A DNA stretch of 64,000 nt from Brenneria salicis ATCC 15712 = DSM 30166 (GTDB lineage: Bacteria; Pseudomonadota; Gammaproteobacteria; Enterobacterales; Enterobacteriaceae), in the NCBI RefSeq assembly GCF_003315515.1, contig NZ_QNRY01000001.1:1-64000 (forward strand), in the 5' to 3' direction. Shown here piece by piece: positions 28,126 to 39,247 of this stretch. The position numbers and the translations under genes are program-made. The notes beneath the pieces are model-generated. The model did no database searches. It was given only the letters and a program-made list of their open reading frames with translations, and was not told where the DNA came from. Position 1 is the stretch's first letter. Every line of letters starts with the position of its first letter.

Positions 28126-29385
28126 ATGCACCTGTCCAAACATCGCGCCTCAGGCGTGTGTCTGGCGATGTTGCTGTGGCTGCCTGCCGCATCCTTTGCG
28201 GCGGATCTGGATCTTGATCAGGCCTTGCAGACGGCGGAACGTTATTCCGCCGAACTGTCCGCCAATCAACATCAGATTAACGCGCGGCAAAACATGGCCG
28301 ACTCAGCAACACAACTTCCCGATCCACAGCTTCGATTCGGCGTTGAGAATCTGCCTTTGGGCGGAAATAATGGCAGTCGACTGACGCGTGAAGAGATGAC
28401 CATGCAACGTATCGGGGTTATGCAAACCTATGTCAGCAGCAGCAAACGCGAAAGCAAGGCGCAAACTTTCCGGGTGGAAGCCGACAGCCTGCGCAGCAAC
28501 AGTGAAACCCTGCGCGCCCGCCTGCAACGGGAGACCGCGCAAGCCTGGCTTGAACTGGCTTTGTCACAAAAATCCCTGCAAGAGGTGAAATCGCTGGTTA
28601 CCGAAAGCCAACGGCAAATCGCCTTGCAGAAAGCGAGCGTCGCCGCGGGCAGTGAAGTCAGCAGCGTGCTGGATGCCCGATTGACGCTGGCCGCTATGCA
28701 GGATCGTCTGGCCGATGCCGAACGGGATGTACGGATTGCCCGCGTCCGCATCACACGGCTTACCGGCCTGTCTGATGTCAACGTGCGGGGCGCGCTCCCG
28801 CGTTTCGAGCGGCTGCCTGCCTCACCGGAAGAACTGAAAAACAGCCTGCATCAGCACCCGGAAATGCAGCAGGCGCAGCGTGACGCTGAACTGGCCAAGG
28901 CGCGTTCAGCGCAATCCGCCGTCGCCGCCATCCCCGATGTGGGCGTGGAGGTTTACTACGCCAAACGGGGTAACGACTATGACGACATGGCGGGCGTCAT
29001 GGTGACGGTCGATCTGCCGTTGTTTAAATCTAAACGGCAAGACAAAGACTACGCCGCGGATGTGGCCCGAACGCAGGAAGCGCGGGACAACGTACTACTG
29101 GCCGCCAGAGAACATCAGGTACAGCTTGATACTTTGATCGCGCAATATCAGGCGGCGCAATCACGCTGGCAGCGACAAAACCAGGACGTTCTGCCCCTGC
29201 AACAGCAGCGCAGCAAACTGATTCAGGCGCAATATCAATCCGGCGGCAGTGACCTGGCCGCCGTACTGGAAGCCAGACGCGCACTGCTGGAAAGCAATAT
29301 TGCCGCGCAAGACGCCGCAAGGGAGATGGCGCAGATTTGGGCCGCTATTCGTTATCTGATACCACAGGGAAAACCACTGCAATGA
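28126..29385 (+). CDS. cusC: TolC-family outer membrane channel of the copper/silver efflux system
   Basis: The 419-residue protein has a signal peptide (cleavage near SFA/A) and the two coiled-coil repeats of outer membrane efflux proteins, with LPDPQLRFGVENLPLGG near residue 66 typical of heavy-metal (CzcC/CusC) members. It lacks the lipoprotein cysteine seen in E. coli CusC. It forms the exit duct of the pump. Its stop overlaps the start of cusB (ATGA). Confidence 0.85.
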   Translation: MHLSKHRASGVCLAMLLWLPAASFAADLDLDQALQTAERYSAELSANQHQINARQNMADSATQLPDPQLRFGVENLPLGGNNGSRLTREEMTMQRIGVMQTYVSSSKRESKAQTFRVEADSLRSNSETLRARLQRETAQAWLELALSQKSLQEVKSLVTESQRQIALQKASVAAGSEVSSVLDARLTLAAMQDRLADAERDVRIARVRITRLTGLSDVNVRGALPRFERLPASPEELKNSLHQHPEMQQAQRDAELAKARSAQSAVAAIPDVGVEVYYAKRGNDYDDMAGVMVTVDLPLFKSKRQDKDYAADVARTQEARDNVLLAAREHQVQLDTLIAQYQAAQSRWQRQNQDVLPLQQQRSKLIQAQYQSGGSDLAAVLEARRALLESNIAAQDAAREMAQIWAAIRYLIPQGKPLQ

Positions 29386-30884
29386 AAAAATCCTTTGCTG
29401 TTAGCTTGACGGCGCTGGCGATCGTCAGCGCCATTGGCGCCGGTTATTTCTGGGGACGGCATCAGGCGGCGTCATCTCTCGCGACGTCTTCATCGGCGCA
29501 AACGGAACGTCCGGTGCTGTACTGGTACGATCCCATGGCGCCTGATAAACGTTTTGACCAGCCGGGCAAATCCCCTTTTATGGATATGCCGCTGGTGCCG
29601 CGTTATGCCGATGAGGTTCAGGATGACGGCGGCGTTACCATCAGCGCCCGTCAACAACAAAATCTCGGCGTTCGCACGGCGCGCGCGGCGATCCGCACCG
29701 TGAGTTCTCAGACCTCCGGCTATGGCACCGTCACACTCAACGAACGGGGATTACGCACGCTGGTCGCTCCCAGTGGCGGTATCGTCGAACAACTCCATGT
29801 CAGCGCATTGCAACAACAGGTTAAAAAAGGCGAAGCACTGGCGACGTTGTGGAATCCGGCATGGGCTGCGGCGCAGCAAGAATATCTGGCGGTGCGACAA
29901 CTGGGTGATGATTCACTGACTCAGTCGGCCCGCCGCAAGCTTTCCCTGCTATTTATGCCGGACGCGGTGATCCGTCAGGTCGAACGCAGCGGCAAGCCGC
30001 AGGCCAGAATGACGGTCGCCGCGCCAGAAGCCGGTTACGTCAATAAACTTGAAGTCCGGGCCGGGATGCAATTGACCCCGGCGCAACCGTTATTTGAACT
30101 GGCAAGTCTGGATCCGGTCTGGGTCGAGGTGGATTATCCGCAAGCGCAAGCGGCGCGGTTGAGTGTCGGCAGTGAGATAACCGCCAGCAGCAACGCCTGG
30201 CCGGGACAAACATTCCTCGGGAAAATCAGTGAATTATTGCCGCTGATGGACAGCGACACGCGCACCTTGAAAGCCCGCGTCATACTGGAAAATCCCCAAC
30301 AGCGCTTAAAACCAGGGATGTACCTGTCCGTTCAGCTTGCCAGCCCAAACTCGCAACCGATGCTGATGATCCCGCAACAGGCCCTGCTGGTTAGCGGCAG
30401 TCAAAATCGCGTGTTGATCAATGAGGGCAATGGTCACTTCACACCGCGCGTGGTGAGCGTGGGAACGATACAGGATGGTTGGGCTGAGATCGTCAGCGGC
30501 TTGCAAGCAGGCGACAACGTGGTGACATCGGGCCAGTTCCTGATTGATTCCGAAGCCAGCCTGCGCAGTTCGCTGTCACAATTTGGCGAAGCCAACCAAG
30601 GGCAAGCGTCCTCCGCAGCGGAAACAACCACTGAAATTTATCAAACGCAAGGGACAATCACCGCCATCAACGGCAACCAACTCACCATTGAGCATGATGC
30701 GGTTCCCGCATTGAACTGGTCGCCCATGACGATGGATTTTACCCAGCCGGAAAGCGGCCTGCCACAAGGCATCACGCTCAACAGTGAAGTCCGTTTCAGT
30801 TTCAGCATGGATGACAACGGCATGCGGATTCGGGAGATCGCCGCGCTTGACGCGTCCCGGGCGGGACATGGAGGCCACCCATGA
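29382..30884 (+). CDS. cusB: CusB-type membrane fusion protein with a C-terminal CusF-like domain
   Basis: This is the periplasmic adaptor joining CusA to the outer membrane channel. The 500-residue product has a membrane anchor and then the heavy-metal-binding [12 protein letters not shown]...[11 protein letters not shown] segment (residues about 40-75). The adaptor barrel-sandwich/lipoyl/beta-barrel body follows. Residues about 420-490 repeat the CusF fold, with H in LTIEHD and W/M/M in [10 protein letters not shown]. coli CusB lacks this last domain, so here a chaperone module is fused to the adaptor. The ATG at 29382 overlaps the cusC stop; the longer frame from 29337 lies inside cusC. 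Confidence 0.92.
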   Translation: MKKSFAVSLTALAIVSAIGAGYFWGRHQAASSLATSSSAQTERPVLYWYDPMAPDKRFDQPGKSPFMDMPLVPRYADEVQDDGGVTISARQQQNLGVRTARAAIRTVSSQTSGYGTVTLNERGLRTLVAPSGGIVEQLHVSALQQQVKKGEALATLWNPAWAAAQQEYLAVRQLGDDSLTQSARRKLSLLFMPDAVIRQVERSGKPQARMTVAAPEAGYVNKLEVRAGMQLTPAQPLFELASLDPVWVEVDYPQAQAARLSVGSEITASSNAWPGQTFLGKISELLPLMDSDTRTLKARVILENPQQRLKPGMYLSVQLASPNSQPMLMIPQQALLVSGSQNRVLINEGNGHFTPRVVSVGTIQDGWAEIVSGLQAGDNVVTSGQFLIDSEASLRSSLSQFGEANQGQASSAAETTTEIYQTQGTITAINGNQLTIEHDAVPALNWSPMTMDFTQPESGLPQGITLNSEVRFSFSMDDNGMRIREIAALDASRAGHGGHP

Positions 30885-33800
30885 TTGCTTATATCATTCG
30901 CTGGTCGTTGCAAAACCGGCTGTTAGTGCTGCTGGCGGCATTGTTAATGGCGGCCTGGGGGATCGCCTCGTTGCAGAAAACCCCACTGGATGCCCTGCCG
31001 GATCTCTCTGACGTGCAGGTGATTATTCGCGTCAGCTATCCGGGCAAAGCGCCGCAGGTTGTCGAGAATCACGTGACCTATCCGTTAACCACCACCATGC
31101 TGTCAGTGCCGGGCGCCAAAACGGTACGCGGGTTCTCCATGTTTGGCGACGCCTACGTTTATGTGCTGTTTGAGGACGGCACCGACCCCTACTGGGCGCG
31201 CTCCCGCGTGATGGAATATCTCAGTCAGGTACAGTCCAGCTTGCCGGCAGATGCCAAAACCTCGCTGGGACCGGATGCCACCGGCGTCGGCTGGATCTAC
31301 GAATATGCGCTGGTCGATCGCAGCGGCAGGCATAGTCTGGCCGATCTGCGCGGCATACAGGACTGGCTGCTGAAGTTCGAGTTGAAAACCATTCCCAATG
31401 TGGCGGAAGTCGCCAGCCTCGGCGGTATGGTGAAACAATATCAGGTGGTGGTCGATCCAGAGCGGATGCGCACGCAGAACATTACCCACCAGCAGATTAT
31501 TAACGCCATACAGACCGCCAATCAGGAGAGCGGCGGTTCGGTGCTGGAACTGGGCGAAGCGGAATATATGGTGCGCACCTCTGGCTACCTGAAAAGCGCG
31601 CAGGACTTCAATCATGTCGTTATTACCCTGCGTAACGGTATTCCGGTGTTTTTACAGGATGTCGCCACCCTGCGCGAAGGGCCGGAGATGCGCCGCGGTA
31701 TCGCCGAACTGAATGGCGAAGGCGAAGTCGCTGGCGGCATCATTGTGCTGCGCTCAGGCAAAAACGCGCTGGACACGCTGCATGCGGTGAAAGCCCGTTT
31801 ACAGGCGATGCAAAAAAGCCTGCCCGACGGGGTGGAAATCGTTCCGACTTACGATCGCTCTCAGCTAATTGAACATGCCATCGAAACGCTCAGCTATAAA
31901 TTGCTGGAAGAGTTTGTCGTCGTCGCCATTATCTGCGCCCTGTTCCTGTTTCATTTTCGCTCGGCGTTAGTGGCGATCATCAGTTTGCCGCTGGGAATTC
32001 TGGGGGCGTTTATCATCATGCGCTATCAAGGCGTCAACGCCAATATCATGTCGCTGGGCGGCATCGCCATCGCGATTGGCGCAATGGTCGATGCGGCGAT
32101 CGTGATGATAGAGAACATGCACAAAGTGGTTGAACAGTGGCGTCACGACAACCCTGGCAAAGAACCGCAAGAACGGGATTGGTGGCATCTGGCTGAACGG
32201 GCCGCCGTCGAAGTGGGGCCGGCGCTGTTTTGCAGCTTGTTGATTATCACCCTCTCCTTTGTGCCGGTGTTCTCGCTGGAAGCACAGGAAGGCCGCATGT
32301 TTTCACCGCTGGCGTTTACCAAAACCTACGCCATGGCGGTGGCCGCCGGACTCGGCATCACGTTGGTTCCGGTGCTGATGGGATATTTCGTGCGCGGCAA
32401 AATCCCCGATGAACAGTCTAATCCACTCAACCGCTGGCTGATTAACGCCTATCATCCTATCCTGCAACGCGTGCTCAGTTACCCCAAAACCACACTGCTG
32501 ATTTCGGGCCTGCTGCTCCTTACCTTGTTCCCGCTGGGGCGTCTGGGCAGCGAATTTATGCCGCCGCTGGATGAAGGCGATCTGCTGTACATGCCTTCGG
32601 CGTTGCCTGGTATTTCCGCCCGTGAAGCTGGCCGCCTGTTGCAACAAACCGATCGGCTGATCAAAACCGTACCGGAAGTCGAGTCCGTTTTCGGCAAGGC
32701 TGGCCGGGCTGAAACGGCCACCGATCCGGCGCCGCTGACCATGCTGGAAAGCACTATCCGGCTGAAACCGCGTGATCAGTGGCGTCCGGGCATGACCCTG
32801 GACAAACTGGTCGCCGAGTTGGATCAAATCGTCAACCTGCCTGGCATCGCCAACGTGTGGGTGCCGCCGATCCGTAATCGTCTGGATATGCTGGCGACCG
32901 GTATTAAAAGCCCGATCGGTATCAAGGTGAATGGCAATAATTTATCGGACATCGAGCGTATTGCCGCCCAGATTGAACAGGTGGTGAAGAATATTCCCGG
33001 CGTGGCGTCGGCACTGGCTGAGCGGTTGGCGGGCGGGCGCTATATCGACATTGATATCGATCGCCAACGGGCCGCTCGCTATGGGGTTTCCGTCGATGAG
33101 TTACAGTCGATGGTGTCAACCTTGATCGGCGGACAGAATATCGGAGAAACCATTGAAGGCCGCCAGCGCTATCCTATCAATCTTCGCTACCCACGCGAGT
33201 TGCGGGACTCACTGGAAAAACTGCGTGAGTTGCCGGTTATCACACAGAGCGGCGCGCGCGTCACACTGTCGGAACTGGCGGATATTAACGTCAGCGAAGG
33301 ACCGCCGATGCTGAAAAGCGAAAATGGTCGTCTGTCTGACTGGATCTATGTGGATCTGCGCGGCCGCGATCTGAAATCCGCCGTCGAAGAGATGCAACAA
33401 GCCGTGGCGCAGCAGGTCACGCTGCCGGAAGGGGTGTCGCTCAGTTGGTCCGGGCAGTTTGAGTATCTCGAACGCGCGACGGAGAAAATGAAAATCGTGG
33501 TGCCCTTCACGCTGCTGATTATTTTCGTCCTGCTGTACGTGACGTTCAAACGGGTGAAAGATGCGCTGCTGATTATGGCCACCCTGCCCTTTGCCCTGAT
33601 CGGCGGCGTATGGTTATTGTACCTGCTTAGCTATAATCTTTCGGTGGCGGGTGCGGTCGGCTTTATCGCGCTGGCGGGCGTCTCGGCTGAATTTGGCGTC
33701 ATTATGTTGTTGTATCTCAATCATGCGGTGGAAAAACACCGCGTCGATGGACTGCCGTTGTCCCGCCAGCAATTGATGGACGCCATTCACGAAGGCGCGG

Positions 33801-34015
33801 TACTGCGTGTTCGCCCCAAAATGATGACCGTCGCCACCATCATGGCGGGCTTGCTGCCCATCATGTGGGGTAGCGGCGGCGGCTCGGAGATTATGCAACG
33901 GATCGCCGCGCCGATGATCGGCGGTATGGTCAGCGCGCCGCTGCTTTCCATGCTGGTCATTCCGGCGGCTTATCTGTTATTGCACCGTGATGATTCAAAT
34001 AAGCTGAAACGATAA
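30881..34015 (+). CDS. cusA: CusA-type RND copper/silver efflux pump
   Basis: This is a heavy-metal RND inner membrane pump of 1044 residues with 12 expected membrane helices. The methionines that define the Cu(I)/Ag(I) site in CusA are present in the contexts [19 protein letters not shown] and RLDMLATGI, which argues for monovalent metals rather than Zn/Co. Helix 4 carries [16 protein letters not shown], with the proton-relay Asp and Glu. It overlaps the cusB stop by four bases (ATGA). No cusRS genes are in the window, so the regulator is unknown. Confidence 0.95.
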   Translation: MIAYIIRWSLQNRLLVLLAALLMAAWGIASLQKTPLDALPDLSDVQVIIRVSYPGKAPQVVENHVTYPLTTTMLSVPGAKTVRGFSMFGDAYVYVLFEDGTDPYWARSRVMEYLSQVQSSLPADAKTSLGPDATGVGWIYEYALVDRSGRHSLADLRGIQDWLLKFELKTIPNVAEVASLGGMVKQYQVVVDPERMRTQNITHQQIINAIQTANQESGGSVLELGEAEYMVRTSGYLKSAQDFNHVVITLRNGIPVFLQDVATLREGPEMRRGIAELNGEGEVAGGIIVLRSGKNALDTLHAVKARLQAMQKSLPDGVEIVPTYDRSQLIEHAIETLSYKLLEEFVVVAIICALFLFHFRSALVAIISLPLGILGAFIIMRYQGVNANIMSLGGIAIAIGAMVDAAIVMIENMHKVVEQWRHDNPGKEPQERDWWHLAERAAVEVGPALFCSLLIITLSFVPVFSLEAQEGRMFSPLAFTKTYAMAVAAGLGITLVPVLMGYFVRGKIPDEQSNPLNRWLINAYHPILQRVLSYPKTTLLISGLLLLTLFPLGRLGSEFMPPLDEGDLLYMPSALPGISAREAGRLLQQTDRLIKTVPEVESVFGKAGRAETATDPAPLTMLESTIRLKPRDQWRPGMTLDKLVAELDQIVNLPGIANVWVPPIRNRLDMLATGIKSPIGIKVNGNNLSDIERIAAQIEQVVKNIPGVASALAERLAGGRYIDIDIDRQRAARYGVSVDELQSMVSTLIGGQNIGETIEGRQRYPINLRYPRELRDSLEKLRELPVITQSGARVTLSELADINVSEGPPMLKSENGRLSDWIYVDLRGRDLKSAVEEMQQAVAQQVTLPEGVSLSWSGQFEYLERATEKMKIVVPFTLLIIFVLLYVTFKRVKDALLIMATLPFALIGGVWLLYLLSYNLSVAGAVGFIALAGVSAEFGVIMLLYLNHAVEKHRVDGLPLSRQQLMDAIHEGAVLRVRPKMMTVATIMAGLLPIMWGSGGGSEIMQRIAAPMIGGMVSAPLLSMLVIPAAYLLLHRDDSNKLKR

Positions 34016-34152
34016 AGCCTGAGCGTGATTTTGAGCAAGTATCGTGCGGATAAATCACGCGGCCTCTCGACTATCGATTGCCGATAACCATTCTCCGCCC
34101 CTATAATGAGACGAGTTATCACAGAAATCTTAGGATATGAAGGAGTTTAGCT

Positions 34153-34905
34153 ATGGCTGTAACTAAGCTGGTACTGGTAAGACACGGTGAGAGCCAGTGG
34201 AACAACGAAAATCGCTTCACAGGCTGGTACGATGTCGATCTGTCCGATAAAGGTCGCACAGAAGCCAAAGCCGCCGGTAAGCTGCTTAAAGAAGAAGGTT
34301 TTGCCTTTGACTTTGCTTATACCTCTGTGCTGAAACGCGCCATTCATACACTGTGGAATATACTGGACGAACTAGATCAAGCCTGGCTGCCGGTAGAAAA
34401 ATGCTGGAAACTGAATGAGCGTCACTACGGCGCCCTGCAAGGTCTGAACAAAGCTGAAACCGCTGAAAAATACGGTGACGATCAAGTAAAACAATGGCGT
34501 CGTGGTTTCGCGGTTACACCGCCGGAACTGACGTGTGATGATGAGCGTTTCCCAGGACACGACCCGCGTTACGCTTCTTTGCGCGATGATGAACTGCCGT
34601 TGACCGAAAGTCTGGCGCTGACCATTGAACGTGTCGTCCCCTACTGGAATGAAACCATTCTGCCCCGCATCAAAAGTGGTGAGCGCGTGATCATCGCCGC
34701 TCACGGCAACTCGCTGCGCGCGCTGGTCAAATACCTGGACAACATGGGCGAAGAAGAAATTCTTGAACTGAATATCCCAACAGGTGTGCCGCTGGTTTAT
34801 GAATTCGACGAAAATTTCAAACCGATTAAACACTACTATCTGGGCAACGCGGATGAAATCGCCGCTAAAGCCGCAGCGGTAGCGAATCAGGGTAAAGCCA
34901 AGTAA
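34153..34905 (+). CDS. gpmA: 2,3-bisphosphoglycerate-dependent phosphoglycerate mutase
   Basis: GpmA interconverts 3- and 2-phosphoglycerate in glycolysis. The 250-residue protein has the catalytic [10 protein letters not shown] (phosphohistidine near residue 11), the [12 protein letters not shown] segment and the second active-site histidine in [12 protein letters not shown]. An AAGGAG site precedes the ATG. The usual galM-gpmA adjacency is broken here by the cus cluster. Confidence 0.98.
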   Translation: MAVTKLVLVRHGESQWNNENRFTGWYDVDLSDKGRTEAKAAGKLLKEEGFAFDFAYTSVLKRAIHTLWNILDELDQAWLPVEKCWKLNERHYGALQGLNKAETAEKYGDDQVKQWRRGFAVTPPELTCDDERFPGHDPRYASLRDDELPLTESLALTIERVVPYWNETILPRIKSGERVIIAAHGNSLRALVKYLDNMGEEEILELNIPTGVPLVYEFDENFKPIKHYYLGNADEIAAKAAAVANQGKAK

Positions 34906-34930
34906 TCCGGCTGTGCTGGTACAGATAAAT

Positions 34931-34959
34931 AAAAACCGGCTGATTGGCCGGTTTTTTTA
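34931..34959. terminator. Bidirectional terminator between gpmA and aroG
   Basis: AAAACCGGC and GCCGGTTTT arms around a short loop, with A tracts on the left and seven T on the right, serve both convergent genes. Confidence 0.85.
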
Positions 34960-34976
34960 TGGATGCAACCCAGTGA

Positions 34977-36032
34977 TTACTGACTACGGCGCTCACGCAC
35001 CGCCGCAGCCAACTGATGTAACAACGCATCGGTATCTTCCCAGCCGATGCAGGCATCGGTTACGCTCTGACCGTACACCAGAGGTTGGCTGCTTTCCAGA
35101 CTCTGATTGCCTTCTACCAGATGGCTTTCCACCATCACCCCGATAATCGCTTTTTCGCCCTGAGCAATCTGAGCGCTCACGTCCTGACACACGTCCATCT
35201 GCTTTTTGAATTGCTTGCTGCTGTTGGCGTGGCTGAAATCGATCATCACCTGCGGCGCCAAGCCCGCTGTTTCCAAACCAATCTTCACGCCGCTGACATG
35301 CTCGGCGCTATAGTTCGGCGCTTTACCGCCGCGCAAAATAATATGGCAATCCTGATTGCCGCTGGTGTTCACTATCGCCGAGTGACCCCATTTGGTGACA
35401 GACAGGAAGCAATGCGGCGCGCGGGCGGCATTGATGGCATCAATAGCCACCTTGATCGTACCATCAGTGCCGTTCTTGAACCCAACCGGACAAGACAGAC
35501 CTGACGCCAATTCGCGGTGTACCTGAGACTCGGTGGTACGCGCGCCAATCGCGCCCCAACTCATCAAATCCGCCAAAAACTGCGGCGTGATCATATCCAG
35601 AAATTCACCTGCGGTGGGCAGCCCGATATCATTGATTTCCAGCAGTAGTTGACGCGCAATACGCAGGCCGTCATTAATCTGGTAGCTGTTATCCATGTGC
35701 GGATCGTTGATTAACCCTTTCCAGCCTACCGTGGTGCGCGGTTTTTCAAAATAAACCCGCATGACCACTTCCAGATCATCGCTCAACGCCTGACGCAACT
35801 TAAGCAGACGCGCAGCATATTCTTTCGCGGCTTTCGGATCGTGAATAGAGCAAGGCCCGATGACAACCAGCAAACGATCATCGTTACCGTTAAGAATTTT
35901 ATGGATGGCTGTGCGCGCCAACGATACCGTTTCTGCGGCCTTATCCGTGGCAGGAAATTTTTCCAGCAGCGCAACCGGTGGCAAAAGCTCCTTAATATCT
36001 TTGATCCTTAAATCATCATTTTGGTAGTTCAT
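34977..36032 (-). CDS. aroG: 3-deoxy-7-phosphoheptulonate synthase (phenylalanine-sensitive DAHP synthase)
   Basis: AroG condenses PEP and erythrose 4-phosphate, the first step of aromatic amino acid synthesis. The 351-residue product begins MNYQNDDLRIKDIKELLPP. It has VVIGPCSIHD with the metal-binding Cys, the KPRTTVGWKG block and the VMIDFSHANSSK metal ligands, and it is closest to the Phe-inhibited isozyme. An upstream ATG at 36086 would add 18 unconserved residues; I take 36032. A half-convincing TyrR-like TGTA...TACG stretch lies near 36175-36192, too weak to call. Confidence 0.96.
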   Translation of the reverse strand: MNYQNDDLRIKDIKELLPPVALLEKFPATDKAAETVSLARTAIHKILNGNDDRLLVVIGPCSIHDPKAAKEYAARLLKLRQALSDDLEVVMRVYFEKPRTTVGWKGLINDPHMDNSYQINDGLRIARQLLLEINDIGLPTAGEFLDMITPQFLADLMSWGAIGARTTESQVHRELASGLSCPVGFKNGTDGTIKVAIDAINAARAPHCFLSVTKWGHSAIVNTSGNQDCHIILRGGKAPNYSAEHVSGVKIGLETAGLAPQVMIDFSHANSSKQFKKQMDVCQDVSAQIAQGEKAIIGVMVESHLVEGNQSLESSQPLVYGQSVTDACIGWEDTDALLHQLAAAVRERRSQ

Positions 36033-36305
36033 AATAATTCCATATTTTTCGAACGGTATAGTTAATTCACACCCAATGCACGCCATCCGTATGCAAGATA
36101 ACTGACAGCCTGAGAAGCAGGGTTGTTCATATTTTGGATGGACTATTATATGTCAATCAGGCGCTGAATTCGTTCGTATTTATTTATACATATGCTGTCA
36201 GTGGTGAAATATCCCGGTTTGTCGTCTCACTGAAGGATATTTTTTCCCGGCGGGTTACAGTAGAGTGAAAGCAACCTCAGATAAATCAGTAACACAGGAT
36301 AAACG

Positions 36306-37223
36306 ATGGCACACGACCACAACCATACGGACGCCAGCAACAGTAAACGTTTACTGGCGGCATTCATCATAACGACGACTTTTATGGTGGCGGAAGTCGT
36401 TGGCGGATTGCTTTCAGGCTCGCTGGCGCTACTCGCGGATGCCGGTCATATGCTGACTGATGCGGCGGCGCTATTCGTTGCATTAATGGCCGTCAGCTTT
36501 GCCCGGAAAAAACCGAATGCCCGCCATACCTTTGGTTATTTGCGTTTCACCACCCTTGCCGCGTTCGTCAATGCGCTGACGCTGTTAGTCATCACCGCCT
36601 TCATTGTCTGGGAGGCGATCCGCCGCTTCTACGAACCTCAGCCCGTGGCGGGGGTTCCCATGCTAGCGGTTGCTATCGGCGGCCTGCTGGCGAATATTGT
36701 CGCCTTTTGGCTGTTACATCGCGGCAGCGAAGAGAAAAACATCAATGTGCGGGCCGCCGCTCTGCATGTGCTGGGGGATTTACTCGGTTCAGTCGGTGCA
36801 ATCATCGCGGCGTTAATCATTCTGTTCACCAACTGGACACCGATTGATCCCATTTTGTCGATTTTAGTCTCCTGTCTGGTGTTGCGCAGCGCCTGGTCAC
36901 TGATGAAAGAGAGTATTCATGAACTGCTGGAAGGCACGCCAAGTAAGATAAGCATTGAGACGCTGAAAAAAGATCTGACGATGAACATCCCCGAAGTGAG
37001 AAATATCCATCATGTGCACATCTGGCAGATTGGCGAAAAACCAATGATGACGCTGCACGCACAGGTCATTCCGCCTTATGACCATGATGCGTTACTGAAA
37101 CAGATTCAGGCCTATTTGCTGAAAAATTATCAGATTGATCACACCACAATCCAGATGGAGTACCAAAATTGTGATGATGACCACTGCGATTTCACTGCGG
37201 CAGAAGGCCATCAACCTCATTGA
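36306..37223 (+). CDS. zitB: Zinc efflux transporter ZitB (cation diffusion facilitator)
   Basis: ZitB exports Zn(II) in exchange for protons. The 305-residue protein begins with a His/Asp-rich tail (MAHDHNHTD) and has six hydrophobic segments. The transport-site motifs are [13 protein letters not shown] near residue 42 and HVLGDLLGS near residue 153. It has a cytoplasmic C-terminal domain with [21 protein letters not shown] and a metal-rich end (CDDDHCDF). Its place between aroG and pnuC is the conserved one; ybgS is absent. Confidence 0.95.
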   Translation: MAHDHNHTDASNSKRLLAAFIITTTFMVAEVVGGLLSGSLALLADAGHMLTDAAALFVALMAVSFARKKPNARHTFGYLRFTTLAAFVNALTLLVITAFIVWEAIRRFYEPQPVAGVPMLAVAIGGLLANIVAFWLLHRGSEEKNINVRAAALHVLGDLLGSVGAIIAALIILFTNWTPIDPILSILVSCLVLRSAWSLMKESIHELLEGTPSKISIETLKKDLTMNIPEVRNIHHVHIWQIGEKPMMTLHAQVIPPYDHDALLKQIQAYLLKNYQIDHTTIQMEYQNCDDDHCDFTAAEGHQPH

Positions 37224-37231
37224 TGTAACAA

Positions 37232-37957
37232 TTAAGCATGCCGCGCCAGTGGCGCGGCATGCTTCGCCCGTGCGCTTTTAATCCACAGCCAGGAACCGTT
37301 CATGGCGATCAGCGTCAGAATAGCGTATTCAATGGCCATGGCGTAAACACCCTGGTAGGCGAAAATCACGACGCTGATAATGTCGATAACCACCCATAAC
37401 AGCCAGTTTTCCACATATTTACGCGTCATCAGCAACATCGCAACGATAGATAACACCATCATGGTTGAATCCCAGAACGGGAAAGCATCGGGTTGCAAAT
37501 CCGGCATCTTTACATCGCTCCCGAACATTTGCATTCCCGCCACCGCCACGCGCGTTAGCACGGCAAAAACCGGATCGATATAAGCCGTCATCATTCCGAT
37601 CGCCACCACACTGGCCGCAGACCAGCCAATCAGTTTCGGCAAGGGCAACCAGCGCACTTTGAGCGCCGCATCATCCGCCTCTGTCTTGCGTGTCCAGGCA
37701 TACCAGCCGTAAACATTGGCGGCGAAAAAGAAAATCTGCAATAGCAGGCTGGCATAGAGTTGAATCTGGAAAAAAATCACCGCGAACAGGGTGACGTTAA
37801 TCAAACCGAACAAATAGTTAATGGTTTTCTCCAGACTCGCCAGCCAGATGCATAACAGACCGAACAGCGTACCAACCGCTTCTATCCAGGACAGATCGTA
37901 ACCGCCGGCCCCTAAAGGAATATGAATTAATAGGTTACTGGTACTGAAAAAATCCAT
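37232..37957 (-). CDS. pnuC: Nicotinamide riboside transporter PnuC
   Basis: PnuC brings nicotinamide riboside into the cell by facilitated diffusion. The 241-residue membrane protein has the family motifs WIEAVGTLFGLLCIWLASLE near residue 24 and WDSTMMVLSIVAMLLMTRKY, followed by ENWLLWVVIDI near residue 188. A GTG at 37966 would add MGE; the ATG at 37957 (MDFFSTSN) matches the family. It lies 78 bases downstream of nadA and so shares NAD-linked control. Its last codons form part of a long perfect palindrome. Confidence 0.94.
   Translation of the reverse strand: MDFFSTSNLLIHIPLGAGGYDLSWIEAVGTLFGLLCIWLASLEKTINYLFGLINVTLFAVIFFQIQLYASLLLQIFFFAANVYGWYAWTRKTEADDAALKVRWLPLPKLIGWSAASVVAIGMMTAYIDPVFAVLTRVAVAGMQMFGSDVKMPDLQPDAFPFWDSTMMVLSIVAMLLMTRKYVENWLLWVVIDIISVVIFAYQGVYAMAIEYAILTLIAMNGSWLWIKSARAKHAAPLARHA
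37234..37264. terminator. Perfect hairpin at the pnuC 3' end, facing zitB
   Basis: AAGCATGCCGCGCC and GGCGCGGCATGCTT form a 14-base-pair stem with a 3-base loop. It begins 10 bases past the zitB stop and covers the last ten or so codons of convergent pnuC (HAAPLARHA). It has no good T tract for zitB and only TTAATTGTT on the pnuC side. Confidence 0.55.
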
Positions 37958-38035
37958 CTCGCCCACCTTGTCTCAATGTTTAACAGCAAATTTATAATGT
38001 TTTTCAGTAGCGACTCATAAAGAGCGATGCGACCA

Positions 38036-39097
38036 TCAGGCATTCCCGCGCACGCGGCGTTTCAATGTCGCCGCAAAATCGAGCATTCGGTTCAACGGAA
38101 GCAGCGCCCCCGCACGCAACGCCGCGTCAACATGGATTTCATGCATCCCGCCTCCGTGCTCCAGACCGTTGGCAATCGCTTCAAGACCATTCATCGCCAT
38201 CCAGGGACAATGCGCGCAACTGCGGCAGGTTGCGCCCTCCCCCGCGGTCGGCGCTTCCAACAAGATCTTATCCGGGCACGCCTGCTGCATTTTGTAGAAA
38301 ATACCGCGATCGGTTGCCACAATCAGTTCACGATGCGGCAAGGTTTTCGCCGCCTGAATCAATTGGCTGGTCGACCCCACGGCATCAGCCATCTCAACCA
38401 CACTCTGCGGGGATTCCGGGTGCACCAGAATCGCCGCGTCAGGGTAAAGCGCTCTCATGCGCTTCAACGCCTGCGTTTTAAACTCATCATGCACGATACA
38501 GGCGCCTTGCCAACACAATATATCAGCCCCGGTCTGCTTTTGTACGTAACTCCCCAAATGACGATCGGGAGCCCAGATGATTTTTTCCCCCAGACTATCG
38601 AGATGCTCAATCAATTCGACCGCGATACTGGATGTGACGACCCAATCGGCACGCGCTTTGACAGCGGCGGACGTGTTGGCATACACCACTACGGTACGTT
38701 CGGGATGACTATCGCAAAACTGACTGAACGTTTCGACAGGACAGCCGAGATCAAGCGAGCATTCCGCTTCCAGCGTCGGCATCAGCACGGTTTTTTCCGG
38801 GTTAAGTATTTTTGCCGTTTCGCCCATGAAACGAACGCCCGCCACCAACAGCGTCGAGGCGGCATGTGTGCTGCCGAAACGCGCCATTTCCAGCGAATCC
38901 GCCACACAGCCGCCGGTTTCTTCCGCCAGCGCCTGAATTTCCGGGTCGGTATAGTAATGAGCGACAATGACCGCATTTTTCTGCCGCAGTAATGTTTTTA
39001 TTCTGCTGCGGTAATGCTGCTTTTCGTCGCCAGACAACAGCCGGGGCTTCGGCGGGAAGGGATAGATCGTTTCATTGCTATCAAAAAGGATGCTCAT
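38036..39097 (-). CDS. nadA: Quinolinate synthase A
   Basis: NadA condenses iminoaspartate with dihydroxyacetone phosphate to quinolinate in NAD synthesis, using a [4Fe-4S] cluster. The 353-residue protein has the expected cysteines in [23 protein letters not shown] and [13 protein letters not shown]. It also has [13 protein letters not shown] near the start and [11 protein letters not shown] for substrate binding. It is the first gene of nadA-pnuC, behind a NadR-like box. Confidence 0.97.
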   Translation of the reverse strand: MSILFDSNETIYPFPPKPRLLSGDEKQHYRSRIKTLLRQKNAVIVAHYYTDPEIQALAEETGGCVADSLEMARFGSTHAASTLLVAGVRFMGETAKILNPEKTVLMPTLEAECSLDLGCPVETFSQFCDSHPERTVVVYANTSAAVKARADWVVTSSIAVELIEHLDSLGEKIIWAPDRHLGSYVQKQTGADILCWQGACIVHDEFKTQALKRMRALYPDAAILVHPESPQSVVEMADAVGSTSQLIQAAKTLPHRELIVATDRGIFYKMQQACPDKILLEAPTAGEGATCRSCAHCPWMAMNGLEAIANGLEHGGGMHEIHVDAALRAGALLPLNRMLDFAATLKRRVRGNA

Positions 39098-39154
39098 GAT
39101 GGATTTCCATGATCACAACGTAAGGAACTGAGCGAGTTGTCGTTCAGGTTCTGG

Positions 39155-39172
39155 TGTTTTTTATCCTAAACA
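39155..39172 (-). promoter_or_regulatory. NadR operator upstream of nadA
   Basis: Read on the minus strand, TGTTTA-N6-AAAACA matches the NadR box TGTTTA-N6-TAAACA at 11 of 12 positions. It lies about 58 bases upstream of the nadA ATG, where NAD-dependent repression of nadA-pnuC would be expected. Confidence 0.7.
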
Positions 39173-39247
39173 AAATACCGAAAAAACCGCCTGACGTCGC
39201 GCTGTTTTTTCGTGGAAATGGGTATGTTGTTTAATCTACTTAAAACA

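Noticed and set aside
29337-29381. Upstream start for cusB giving 15 more residues
   Set aside because: The extension lies inside cusC in another frame and would precede the membrane anchor with unrelated residues; the ATGA overlap at 29382 is the natural start.
36170-36195. TyrR box upstream of aroG
   Set aside because: TGTA...TACG with AT-rich middle fits the TyrR consensus poorly and could be chance in AT-rich DNA.
38027-38992. A 321-codon open frame opposite nadA
   Set aside because: It is antisense to nadA with an improbable His/Arg/Gln-rich product; long antisense frames are common in GC-rich codons.
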